Below, piece after piece: positions 1-12,312 of a stretch of DNA of 64,000 nucleotides. Under the pieces are notes generated by a model. That model did not search any database, had not been told where the DNA came from, and was given only the letters and a program-made list of their open reading frames with translations. The stretch lies in contig JABWDB010000009.1 in NCBI GenBank assembly GCA_019614645.1, positions 9,529,501-9,593,500 on the forward strand, read 5' to 3'. The translations under genes were made by a program, and so were the position numbers. The stretch's first letter is position 1; each line of letters opens with the position of its first letter. This DNA comes from Stratiolaelaps scimitus. Its lineage: Eukaryota; Arthropoda; Arachnida; Mesostigmata; Laelapidae.

Positions 1-730
1 TAGATAAGCAAGAGGCAATTCGTCGAAAACGCAAGTTCTCGAAGACGTCGAATGCGAGCAATTACAGCGTAGCATTTAGGAGTGATAGCTCTTAAATGGG
101 CGGACCATTTGAGATTCTTATGCAACAAAAAACCGAGGCGTTTAGTAGTATCCGATAACGAGACATGCTCATCACAGAATAAAACTGAGTCTACCGGTGT
201 TGTTCTCTGAGGTGTACAAAACAGAGTAAGGCAGGTTTTCCCCGCATTAACGACTAGACCAAATCTCCCAAAAATCTTTACTATATACTCCACTTTCTCT
301 ATCGCTAGCAGTAACTCAGTTTGGGCCGCCGATGGTCAGATGCGAAACAGGAGTGTCGTGTCTGCGTACGTAACTGTCTTACAGGGAACAACCTTCGCTA
401 TCTTTAATAAGATAAAATTGATCAGAATGATAAACATAAAGGGCCCCATGATGGACCCCTGTAGAGTCCCAATGTTAAGGACTTCCCAAGACGATGTCAC
501 CGACCCAACTTTCACGGCCTGCCGCCTGTCCATCAGATACGACCTGAACCAGCATAACACCATGTCGTTGCATCCAAGATGTTCGAACATTTGCAAGAAG
601 GGTGAGTACCGCAAACAGTTGAACGTCGCCGCTATATCCAAGAAAACCCCAAGGCACAGGTATTTGGATTCCAGCTCTGTAGACACTTCGTGGCATAAAT
701 GCGCAAGGGCCAAGTCGGTTGAACGCTACA
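1..730 (-). mobile_element. Non-LTR (LINE-type) retrotransposon fragment, reverse transcriptase domain, decayed
   Basis: Reading the minus strand from about 730 down, the peptide carries reverse transcriptase blocks in order: DLALAHLCHEV, then FLDIAATF (normally FLDI.KAFD), then GTLQGSIMGPFMF (family GxPQGSxLGPLLF), then TYADT (catalytic YADD with the second Asp changed). The frame stops just after this (LLFRI, then stop). It resumes in another frame from about 320 to the left edge with the downstream blocks NAGKT and LGFLLHKNLKWSAHLRAI, typical of Jockey/CR1-like LINEs. The element is therefore frameshifted, has a changed active site, lacks its 5' part (homology fades near 730), and runs off the window at base 1. 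It would once have encoded the polymerase for target-primed reverse transcription and is inactive here. The clade cannot be fixed from this fragment. Confidence 0.88.
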
Positions 731-1391
731 ATATCACTTATTAGATAATATCATTATTAGCTTGATTCGAAGCTGTATATAATATATTGAGTGAGCACTG
801 CCGAGCGGGAACGATCACTATTATTGCAAATGCGCACGGTGTGAATCCTATAATTCTTCCACGGCCTCGAATTTCCCAAATTCTCCGACACGACCAGTAA
901 ACAAAAATCGTCAATATGTGCCTCGTGTTCTACGAGCCAGTTCGCCCATTTCACTCCGATAACTAAACACGGGTCGAATTCAACTACTATACGGCTACGG
1001 GGGGAAGAGAGGGGGCCGAATTGCGGAAGATTTCGCAGAATCTATCCTAAGTTCGCAAATCAAATCCACGTTCGTTTCGTAACTCGGCCCTTTTGTCGAT
1101 CTCGCGCTATTGCCGATTTTGCTAGCGACTGTTGTATCCGCAGCTGAGAGCAGAGGAGGTCGTGCGTAAAACGAGCCGCGAGTCTTGTAACTACTTCCAT
1201 GAAGTCGGTGGGACTCGGGAGATTAAAATCGACTGCGTCTCCGTTTAGCAAATGCGCGATTGCTGTTGCTCGAGCGATTCGATATAACAGCGACGGTAAT
1301 CGCTCGTTGGTGTGGTACTATCATAAGTAAATATTCGGCCGCCACGAATAAGACTTAGGGAGGAGGCAGTCAATGGTTAACAGTTAACGAG

Positions 1392-1422
<31 letters not shown>

Positions 1423-4400
1423 CATGATTATATGAACCAGTATGCGCGTCAGCTTGCGTTAGCTTAGAAGCGATACATTCGAGTTTACGAAGTGGGATAA
1501 ATTGGAAATTCGAGCGATCTAAACATTTGCTGTTACAACAAATCTTGCTGTTCAACCGTTCATATTCAGTATGATGCACTTCTTCGCCTTACCCTTCGAC
1601 TGTGACCATCACCACCTGAGCAAATTAAAATATTTTGTAAACGATAGATGTTATATTCCTTATTTTGGATCATGAATTAGACATCTGAACCGCTTCCACT
1701 AATCAACCCAAACTTGATATGCTTATTTCATTAGTAATCTCGGCAGAGGACGAATTCTCTCATCAGATCATATCATAACTAGCAACCTCCCCGAAAAAGC
1801 ACCTGCTCTAACAGATCTGCGTCTGACAAATCGTTATGAGAAAAAGAGAGGCTCCATTCATCTGGTATCTGTCTGATCATCATGTTGTCTATCTTCCATA
1901 TCTCGGAACGGCACCTTGTCGTGGGCCAAAGCCTGAACCAGGAGGGGTCATTCGATGCGTCGAAGACGCTCGGAATTAAAGCAATTCGGCATCTTAGATC
2001 CCACAACAGCCGCGCTGTGTGCTTCGCAAAGACGAGGCTCCGCCGAACGATCGCTCTCGCACTCACAAATCACCGCTCGTAATTCAGCGACCCTCCGCCC
2101 CCACCTGCTTGCTCGCTATCGTCGACATCTGAGCCATAACACTATGAGCCACCTTGTGAAGAGACCTGCACGCCTCCCTGGCCACGCCGGAATCGAAATT
2201 CGATTAGGCGGAGAAAAGGCGACTGCTGCCCAGCCAACACTCGATTTGCTTAATTGTGTTTATTAGTGTCTCTGTAATAACCAATGAGGGGCAGATCCCG
2301 TGCTGCCGGCACTAGCAGACCTGCAGCGAATCTATCTCCCACTTAGAGGAGTCGGTTACTGACGGCTGACGGCGTTTCGGTTCGCCATTCCCAACTGCAA
2401 ATCCCATTCAGCTAAGCGTGAAGACCACCTGTATAACGTCAGTTGGCACGGCTATAAGTCAGCTAGGCAGCCAGCCAGCCAGCCACCCAGAGTCGAGAGT
2501 GATCAGAACACGGATGCGAACCTGTTGTGTCGTATTGTAGATCGTGGTGTGGCTATTAAGGACGAAATAGCATAGCACAACAAATAGATGAAGGCATACT
2601 GTCCATGGAACGCAGTTCCGTACCCCTGATGGTTAACACGTCTGAAATTCGCCAGTGCTCCCATTGAGAAATTAGAAAAGAACATATGGTGTAAAAGTCG
2701 CAACACACATACTCCTGTCTGCTGAGGGCTGACTATGCTAACCTCCCATATTCAGTAGACCGAGGACGCGAGTCGATACAAAAAAAAATATACTCAAATG
2801 TATTTTCAGCTTCAGGGGAACGTTTGTATCTCTATTATAAATTTGTAGATGATTCGGCCGAGATGACGAAACTCTTGGCCAGTGGGTTCATTGTCTATCG
2901 AGCCTCCCCGCACGGTTTGTGTGCGTGTATACTTATTTCGAGGAAGAACAGGAGGACGGGGAGTGAAGATTCAATATTTGTTCGTCCATATTAAGAATTA
3001 ATCAAAATAGTCCCCGCCTGTAGCGATGTTGGTAGTACTTGTAATCGTCGCCGCCGCCTGTCGCCCTCACCGTCGACTGTCGACCTTTACGCAGACAGAC
3101 GATTCTAATCTGTCAAGATCATCTTTCGATTTTGTTTGACCACTTCCTCACATCTATCACCCGACCGCCCCTGACAGAACCCCTTGAGAATCCCCACACC
3201 TACAAGCCCGTGTTATCGATCGCGCACGGCGATCTCGCGCTAAAGTGGAGCACAGATCAGAGGCGGTCTACACGTAAAAACGGAATTCCGCCTTCTTGTG
3301 TAATTAATAGTATTCCTCGTATTTTTGCCTGTTGTTATAGAATTGGCGAAAACAAATCAAACCGTTGGTTGAGATTTCACTGAAGCCACCTGCTCATGCG
3401 TCGATAGCGTCCTTCTACATCGTTCTTCCCACCGATTCGGTCTGTCGCGCGCCAGCACATTGCTCACCACGTGATTGCGCGAAAAAAAGTAGCACCGAGG
3501 AATATTAGAAAAATGGCCTCAGAGGTCTCCAACGGGAGGGACCCTTCAAGCTACTGACGTTCAGCTATCTGCTATTGGCGTTTCGTCGGTCAGACGTCTT
3601 CTAGGCGATTGCGACTAATCCCAGCCAGCTATCCATCCGACATTGACCCATTCGTAGGCGCGCGTGAGACGTTGAGAGATCGGACGAGAGAGAGAGAGAC
3701 AGACAGAGAGAGATATTGGTGGGTCGGTGACCAGTCTGAATTCTCAATTCTAAATCAGATTAAGCTAGCTGGTTGAGAGGTAAGTGCATGCTACATTCGA
3801 GTCACGTGCCACCAAGCGCCAACCACCCGCTCGCTGTCCTCGGCAGCGGCGTCTGAGTGCCACAGGGGTGGTGGTGGTGGCGGCGGCTGGTGGCCTCCAG
3901 CGACCACCTTCTTCCGTTCGTTGGTTTCTTGTACGCTCGTTCTCTTCCATTCAGCTCGTTATTCAATTTCTATTCAAACATAATAATAGACACTCCGCAA
4001 GCCATCGGACAACGATCCGACTCCCGTCGTCCGAACCCCAGACTACGGCCAACCGCAAGAGCGCCCGGATAGCGGAGATCCGCTCTGAGTGGAGAAGTTC
4101 TTTCACTTGGCGAACAGGGTCGAAAAATCCATCCCTGGCCACTACTCGTATTATCATCATATGGCACAAGCAGCGGCGGCCCGGTAATGGCAAGAAATGT
4201 AAGCAATGGAACTGTGGTAGATATGTTTGATCGAGGGAGAGGGATAGAGAGAAGGTGATTATAGAACTCACGCTTTAACCAAATTAGCATATGAATTAAT
4301 CTAGGGACTTGTTGTAGACAATTCGTTCGCGTTAGAGACGACACTAATGGAACTAATTAATAACAATCGTTTATTACTGATCATTATTATTATTATTATA

Positions 4401-7400
4401 CTCATATCGTATATGCGCATTTTGGGTCATTGTGAGACAATCCCACACGGTATAAAACTGTATTTTTAATCTACAGACAAATAATAGCTGTAACATTGTA
4501 AATGCTCGCAACGAATAGCAAAAATAATATCTTGTATATATAACATAGCACTCATTACAACTGGTTGAATTGAATTTACTATATATATATATATATGCCT
4601 TGCAAATATTCTTTTTTATTTACATTTCTCCTTTAAAAACGCGGTGCCATGTCGAGAAAGGGTCCCCGCCAAATCCGCCGTGAAGTGATCGAACAATCGC
4701 GCCATACCGCTCTAGGCCAAACAATGAGCTGAATTCCCAGGAAGGCCATTCATAGCTATCAGTCCCTCCTGTTTAACAGTCGAATTAAATAAGTTCAGGA
4801 TAGGACAAAGCGGGGTAAGGTCAGGGAGCAGGACGAGGCGAGTCGAGGCGAATGGCGAAATGTAGAAAACGGCCACATTGCTACAGCTAGCGAACATTTC
4901 GTTCGTTCATACGTCAGCGTTAAGTGAGACGTGAACTCGGCCTTTACACGGCCGGGGCTGCTCTACGAGGAGGCGACAGCAGGGGATGGCCACGGCCGCG
5001 GCGGAGCCGCCGCGATACCTCCGATTGCTATACATTCATCGGTGTCTTCGTTCATTGCTTTCGTTTGCTGGCCGCCGAGTGAAATGAATCGAATGGGCCA
5101 ATTTCCAATTTCTAATTCTTCGCAGACAGGCAGCCAGCCCGGCAGGGAGATGGCCATTTCTGATTCTCATCAGGGCGGCCCCGGGGAGGCGCGGGGGGAG
5201 AGATGGCCCCTCGGGGAGACATCATTCGCCAGGGCGGTGCGCTGTGCAGAGCTGCGTCGTGCGTTCGTCAGACAGGCTAGCTAACGCAAGGAGGTCGGAT
5301 CAGGACATGAGCCGAGGAGAGGCCAAATAAAGTCGCGGCTTCCAACCTCCCCGGAGAACAGTTCTTCCGGACAAGAACGAACTACTGCACACAGACAGAA
5401 TTGCTGCTGAGGAACACCGGAACTTTTCGCACTCACAAGAGCTCAACGGAGAACGGTGAGCGAACGGTGGAGTGAGCTTTTCTGCTCATCGTGCTATGGC
5501 AATCCAGCATCAGCAGCAGGAGCAACAACACCAACAACAACATTGACACATAAAGCAATGCTTCAATGGTTTCGAGTTTTGAAGATCAGAATCAACATTT
5601 TGGCGTGTGAGTGTGTATATGTATGTGTGTGGGCTGATACAGGTTGATTTATTTACGTATCGAATATTGCTGATGTATATATTCAGAGCTGATTGAGACG
5701 CTCAGTTTGTATCTGATTAGAGTTGTTGTTAAACACTGTATATGTGCAACTATTGTAGCTTATCCGTAGGAGCGATTCTTGTTATTAAGAATCGGTGACT
5801 AACTAGCGAGTTGACTGTTTGAAACCAGAACCATACGGCACAAATGCCACACGCTATTTCAAAGGCCTTTTAAGTTTTTTTTTGTTGATCGGACCGCGGT
5901 CCGACCTGCCCGATCTCGCTCACTCCGCGGAGCTCGAGGCAATACGAGAGCTTCGGACACGTTTCAGTTATTGAGGTCTGTAGAGACTCGATCATCCAAG
6001 GACAATTTAGCAAATGAAATGGCACGCAGATGCTATTGTTCAGACTGGCCTATCTCATCGCGGCCCGATCAGAGAGCTCTGATTCGTCGCTCAACGTCGG
6101 TGATCGTGAACAACCGCCACGGGCTGGTCGCCAGTGAGTTCGAGCTAACTCGGAGATAATTGAGTACGCTGTGCACGGCGGAGAGCTACTCATCTAGGTG
6201 ACCTTCCTACACCGAAGCGAAGCCTGAAATGAAATAGAGAATTGATAGATGGCATCACTGTATGATCCTCCAGTGGGCTGGTTCGATCCTGCGTTAGCCA
6301 CATACCGACTGTATTGCTATAGACCTATATATGAAAGCACCTTCTGTCAATGACATCCGCTTGTTAATTCGTCGCAAGCCATCTATAATAATAGCTAGTG
6401 GTTATTGGTTGTTTGCGTATTCCAACTAATAGTCGAGCGGTATTCAACAGTGATTCCTAGATGTCCAGAACAACAACACTCACGTTGAATGCACTGACGC
6501 CTCATACATTATATAACAAATCTAGGAGTGGCGTCCAGCCATCACTATTCCCTAGACCCTCCTATGGCCGGCACTGTTGACCCCCGAGCTATCCTTCTAA
6601 ACGGCCAAACTTATCGATGGACCAGCTGACTGACCATCTCGGGCACAAGCACTGCCACCACTAGCACACACACCGTGTACTCGATATCACTCAGACAGCC
6701 CGCTACTAACAGCTCTCGTAGTGGTTCGGGCCATGCCAGTGTTGGCAGCGTGCGGCCTTTCTCCACGTTCGCCGGCACGAGAGACCACCTTAGACTCAAC
6801 GTTCACCACACCGTCCCCATCGATGAACTCAGCCGTCGTTGTCATAATCGTAATCCCTTACGATGATGATCACCATCCGTATTGGTCATCTCACAGACTG
6901 ACCAAACCCGGCGCGACCGGGGCTTGCCGAGGCGAGCACACCGAGCATAGGGAACTGGCCAAAAGGCGATGGGCGTTATCGTTGCGAGGGGCTGGCACGA
7001 ATGAGCCATCGGAGGGTGGCGTTGCCCGCACACACATCTCAACTCAACGACCTTACCAGATGTGACCGCCGCATCGGGCAATGCTCATAAGGTACTGCTG
7101 CCACTTACGTGGTGAGTTCAGCGTCAGTAAGTGTGTGTGTGTGTGTGTCTCCTAATGTGTCGGGGCGGCTTGTTGGATTGGGTGCACATCTGAAGCCGCC
7201 AACTCATTTAAAGTTTATTCAGACATAAAATATGATGATTGCTGTTACTACTAATATTATTACTATTATCATTCTTCCAGGAATAAAATCATGGTACCAG
7301 CTGTGCGTATCGGACTGTGGGGCTGCCGCCTGCTCCACCAGGCGTTGCTGTTCCCGCTGGACTGAGAGAGAGTTGGTGATGAAGGCTGTCCATGCTTCAC

Positions 7401-10400
7401 AGATTACAACCACTAATAGTGTAGAGTTCGCGATTGGTGTGGGAGTGAGAGAGCGATATTAAGTATCTCCCGGGTAGTGTATCCAAGACGATTTCGTAGA
7501 TTAGGCAAATGGGCGTAATTAAAATAAGTATAATATATACATATATATATATATATATAATATATATATGCGCGCATGACAACGATTATTTTTACTGATA
7601 TCTTAGAGGCTTTGCATAAATTCAAACAAAATAATTAATTGTTAATTGGCTTGCCAGAACATTTTCTAACATTTCCGATTTTTTTTTAAGAGATTAGAGG
7701 TAAATCCTACATGGGCACCAGGCCTCACACTATCGTATTTGCCTGGTGGTGTCAGACTCTTACTGACTAAACATGGGTCGTTACTCCCTCATGGGTCGAC
7801 GATCAGCTCCGCCAGGAACACCTTCCAACAGCGGCCTTTACTCTTTGCGATCTCTCTGGCTAGCTCGGCCACTTAATTTGCCACTCGTTCATATGACTAT
7901 GTGGATAGAGATTTCGACCAATGTCATTCCCTCGTTTAGCCGCCACCACAGGCATGCATTCGGAGTTACAAAATACGATAGTCGTTGAAGGTGCAGAACA
8001 TGACAAACACGTAATAGGCATATCGTTTTCTTTATCGAAATATTGACGATAACTTTTGATAGGTGGAATCAATGAATTTTCAATGAATCTTCGTATTTTG
8101 GCAATAGCGCAAAGTTCCTACAACGGGAACACTCGACTTCGCAGCAACCTTCTCGACCTAGAAACAGAACGATCTCCTAAGGTAAGACAATTCATTTACA
8201 TCTAGCAAATCACATTTAGCCAGTAGGTCAATAAAATCAGAAGGAATACCAGTACAAATTGGTGGTCCGATTAAATCTATTGAAATAATAAAAAAAAACG
8301 TAGTCGTTACTACTGTGAATATCAAATAAAAATGAATGATAATCTTTCAGGTATAATATCATCGCCCAATGAATTTCGCATTGGCCGTAACAGGCGTTAC
8401 TTCACATATACGGCTCGAGATTAATCGTAAAATAGAGGGACTTCCCTCCATTTTGTTTGCCATTTCATGTATTAGCATGTTTTGCTGCTTACCTTCAGAT
8501 AACACGACTGATGTATATATATATATATATAATTATAACCCGATGAAGACCTGCCACCAATGATTATTTTCGACCTCAATCTGCCTCAATGATTCATCTT
8601 CTCGAGGATTCATGTATAGGTTTCTCACACTCCAACTTCTTATTGCTTTTCGCTTCTTTTAGGTGTGATTTAGTCATCCTCCGTTATGCCTTATGCCTGC
8701 TTGCTCTCGTGTGTTCATCACTAGACACGGGGCGTTTGGTCGACTGCAAACTTCCCCTGGCGGCTAAATGTCGACAGGAGAAGCACGTTTCCTGCAGAGG
8801 CCGAGATGATGCGTCGTTGGGCGCCTCTGCTGACGACGGATGATGACCGGGGGACAGCCCCTCAATGTACCTCGAGGGGATCGATGGCTGTTTCGCCGCG
8901 CCGGAGTACCGTTGTGGCTAGTACGGCCTGCTGCCCACCAGCTTCTGGGTACTACTCGTGATGGTAGAAGTGGGGGCGATAGTGTTGGCAGCGGTGGCGA
9001 CGGCGGCTACAGGAAGTGCTTATGGCCGCTGCCGGCGAAGTATCCCTCCAGACATCTCAAGCGGCGGAACTGCCGCTGTGCAACACGCAGTGGCCGCAGC
9101 AGCAGCAGAACCAGTAGTTCTTTCTCCATGTGTGGGGAAACGCTAGGGAACTAAGAGGAGCGAGAAGTTACTCTCACTGTGGGCGTTACGCTGAGACGAC
9201 TGTGCTCACGGCCATGCTGCCATGTTTATGACCTCCACCGGCTACAGCTCCTCGTCACGGACGCTGTGGCGGTTACAGCCGCTCCAACAACGACAGGTTT
9301 GGCTGGCACTTTCGTACGAGAAGATCTACGTAGCGGTGGACCGGTAGGGCTAAGCACCATGCACAGTAGCTATTGTGACCTTTTACGTGAGCGTACTGAG
9401 GGAAACAAACACACACACACAGGCGCCCAGTGTCGTCCCGTTACTATTCGTAGTAACATGATGTCTTTCCATGATCATCAACTCGTCTAATAACGTCCGC
9501 ATCGGTCAAATCACCCCCATATTGCTTTTTGAGGGTGTCGTGTAGGGCTTTGCGCCTAGCAAATTGTCCGATTCCAATGGATTATGCCTAGGTTCGTACT
9601 TTCGATGCACAACTTGAAAGGTCAATCAGGATGAGGTTGGAGTTCTGCAGACGGGATGCGCTTAACCGGTCTCTATGGATCTGTGTATGAACCATAGTAC
9701 ATGCTATATATAGAGGCCTGCGTTATGCTTATTGAAGGAAACGGTAATATCACTTTATATGCCCGTGTGGCCATACGTTACATATGAGTCCAATTTGTGT
9801 CTAGTAACAACAATTAAGGTCTGAATTTATCAACGCTATGTTGAAGTCGTATTTATATATGTTGCATTGCTTATAGATGCTTAGATTTCATTAGTGAATT
9901 CGCCCATAGGTGTATATGTTTGGTCCTTAGCGATCTCGTGGGAAGTCCGAATGAAACACACGTTTGAAGACGAGCCTTCAAAGCCTAGGTTTTTGATAGG
10001 AGGAGGATCTTAGCAGTTGCATGCCTGTTTTATAGGTCCATACCATTTTTCCCCTAATTATGCCGTCGTCACCCCGCAGTGTTGCGGGCATGTTATAATT
10101 TTATACGCGGCTTGACAGCAGACGATGGGAATTTAATGTTACACGTATATATTGAGCAAAGGGTTTATACATGAATGTAACTATCTAAAGCTGTATACAC
10201 AGATGATGTACCTTAGTGTGCAATCGGTATGGGTGCGAGTAATAGTATGGTGGTTATGAAACGGGGGCTATGTTGGCCATTGAAAAGGCAATTCAAACTT
10301 CCGTCGCGGGCACTTCCGTGGGGTCTCGTCGCGCCGCCGTGCCTCGGAGGCACGCAACTCAATCCATTGAGAGACGCCTCGAGGAGGACCAGCCAGGGGC

Positions 10401-11573
10401 AGCAGCAGCACGTTTGCTGCTGAGGCGGCTGCGGCGGCTTAGGACCGGGGAACGATGCTCACCTCTGCTTGGGTTAAGGGCCTGGCCGAACTCCGAACGC
10501 ACGAGGACGAAGGCGCGCTCTAGTTTGAAGCGGTCTGCAATGCGCTGGACGCTGAACGCCGCCAGGAGCTCTTCTTGAGAGTGAATGGCTGACTTAAGTG
10601 CTCATATGAACGCGGTATGACCATCTCTTTCTTCTTCTTATACATATATATATATATATACATATTATGTATGGTCGATGGGAACACCGGTTTCGAGCAG
10701 GGTTCGTAGGGGCCATAAAAGCATGTTTAACTTCCTGCAGCCAACATTGTGGCCGGGCCGGGCTGAGCCGGACCCGACGGACGCCTGGGGAAGGGTTTGC
10801 GCACGGGTGGCGGGACCACGCAGGCCTCGTGCCTGGGATACTCTACGCCGACACCCACTGACACTTTTATTATATCTTGATTGCCACACCGCGCTACGGC
10901 TGTGCGCATATAACGGCTGAACGCCTGCCTGGGCGCCGTATGCCGCCGCCGCCGCCCGACGCCCAACAATACTGACTTAATTCAATCAATGAGAGCTCCT
11001 GATCGCGAGCTTGTGCACTTTTTCCTCCCGAAGTCTGGGATCACGACAGAGGACCCGTCGAAAAGTCAGTCGATAGCTCAATGTAACGATAGCTTGTACG
11101 CATAATAATGATTTTACGACTATATGCAAGTAGCAGCATTTGCTTTGAACCTGATATTCCGTTTAAGTGCATGTTCACGGGTTACCTTCTAGCTCGCAGT
11201 GTTCTGTGTGCGTCAAAGTTGCCTCGGTGGTCAAAATTTGAGTGGAGGTCCTTTTTCAAATGCCTTTTTTGCCCTTTTTCAAAAAAAATCGTTGAGAAAG
11301 AGTCATTTGACTGCGTCATTTCGCAGTGGTTGCATCTACATAGACATCTGCATAGAATAGTCGATGAACACATAGAGATTAAGTAAGTCAGGTTTATTCG
11401 AAACTCAGGATAATTATCTATTGACTACGAATTATGGATGAAATATACAGATACGTTTAATCTTTGTGATATGTGTTTGCCATTGTTTTGCCATCTGCTC
11501 CTGAATTTACGTCCGATCAGACCTTGCTGTTATGTAATCGACAGCTGTTATCTACCTTGCACTTCAATCTCAC
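731..11573. other. No supported gene; repeats and unassigned sequence downstream of LMO-A exon 3
   Basis: This stretch holds many short open frames on both strands but none with a recognisable domain. If LMO-A continues beyond the left edge, as its missing LIM2 implies, the whole interval is its third intron. I looked on the minus strand for the second LIM domain (the IPAFEMVM, YHLxCFACQ and RFCVGD equivalents) and did not find it. Visible structure is limited to simple repeats: (TA)n near 1394, 4581, 7532, 8512 and 10643, a CAGC tetranucleotide run near 2465-2490, (GA)n near 3690, (GT)n near 7133-7149, and a 16-base palindrome at 5889-5904. The retrotransposon ends just to the left. Confidence 0.6.
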
Positions 11574-11711
11574 CTGAGGTAATCCCGCTTGCAGAGAATT
11601 AGATTGGCCTTCGTGTATAGCGTGGAGCCGACTTCACCCAGTCGGCCGTCGCAGCAAGAGCACTTCAAGCAGTCCTCGTGCCAGAGCTGCTCCAGGGCAC
11701 GCAGGAGATAT
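11574..11711 (-). CDS. LMO-A exon 3: remainder of LIM domain 1 of a Beadex/LMO-type LIM-only protein
   Basis: This 138-base exon begins after an acceptor TAG at 11712-11714 and ends at a donor, CTCAG|GTGAGA; phase 2 on both sides. It encodes 46 residues starting [17 protein letters not shown] and ending [10 protein letters not shown]. The zinc ligands of LIM1 are all present: H and C in WHEDC, the two Cys of LKCSCC, and the final C-x-x-D in CKRD. Joined to the preceding exon it rebuilds CxxC...HxxC-xxC-xxC...CxxD. The segment [17 protein letters not shown] is close to what I recall of animal LMO1/2/3 and Beadex, so this copy is conserved. The adapter's known role is to bind LDB/Chip in the nucleus. 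The exon for LIM2 should follow at lower coordinates but was not found, so the gene is partial in this window. An in-frame TGA spans the donor, so intron retention would end the protein after LIM1. Confidence 0.93.
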
Positions 11712-12026
11712 CTACACGAAAATACAAAACGAGAAAGACCCCGATTATTCAGATAACATTTAATTATTATTATTATTATTATTATTATGAGATTAGTCAG
11801 GGATATAACTTTTACTGTTCATGGTGCACTGTTAAGTTGGACTCTATACGCGAAACGCATGCTTGCCAACTCGAATGCCCACTCAATGTTGGACAGGCTG
11901 CTCTACAGATTATTCCGACGAAGAACACCCAGTGACGCTCCAGGTTAAAGTTTAGCTTATGCTCGCTAACTCCTAATGTCAACTTTTCACCGAGAAGATC
12001 TGCTAGCGCCCGACTCATCTACGAAC
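11712..12026 (-). other. LMO-A intron 2 (315 bases)
   Basis: Bounded by a donor GTTCGT (weak but GT) next to the codons for IRER and an acceptor ending GTGTAG. Phase 2. LMO-B has an intron at the homologous codon (RER|YLL), 191 bases long. A run of eight ATT/TTA-like trinucleotides lies near 11765-11788. Confidence 0.88.
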
Positions 12027-12312
12027 CTTTCCCGGATCGGCTTTTGACAGCCGGCGCATTCAGGGGCTCCACTGAGCGGATGGTGCTGCTGCTGCTGTTG
12101 TTGTTGCTGCTGACCGTTGTTCATGTTATTGTTGTTGAGAGCTGATGGCATCGATGTTCCATCCGCCCCTCCATGATGAACAGACGATGCACCTCCTACG
12201 CCGACCATACTGTTCCCGCCGCCGGGTCCCATCGTGGGAACACCAACGGAGTTTTGCGACCGGCGGCCAGATTTCATCTTGCGACTACTCGTGCTTGCAC
12301 CTCCGCCACAGC
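12027..12312 (-). CDS. LMO-A exon 2: N/Q-rich linker and first Cys pair of LIM domain 1
   Basis: This 286-base exon starts after a TTTAG acceptor in phase 1 and ends in phase 2 at GAAAG|GTTCGT. It encodes a Gly/Ser-rich, basic start (GRRSQ), a long Gly/Ser/Val stretch, an Asn run (ALNNNNMNNG), a run of nine Gln followed by HHP, and then PECAGCQKPIRER, whose CxxC is the first zinc pair of LIM1. The start phase matches the donor at 44033, giving a Gly across the junction. An internal ATG at KMKSGRR could serve as an alternative start, as in LMO-B. The Asn and Gln runs are in the same order and place as in LMO-B. The CAG/CAA run is a coding microsatellite that may vary in length. Confidence 0.92.

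Noticed and set aside
6285..6310. GGTTCGATCC, an apparent tRNA B box
   Set aside because: The flanking T stem does not pair and there is no A box at the right distance.
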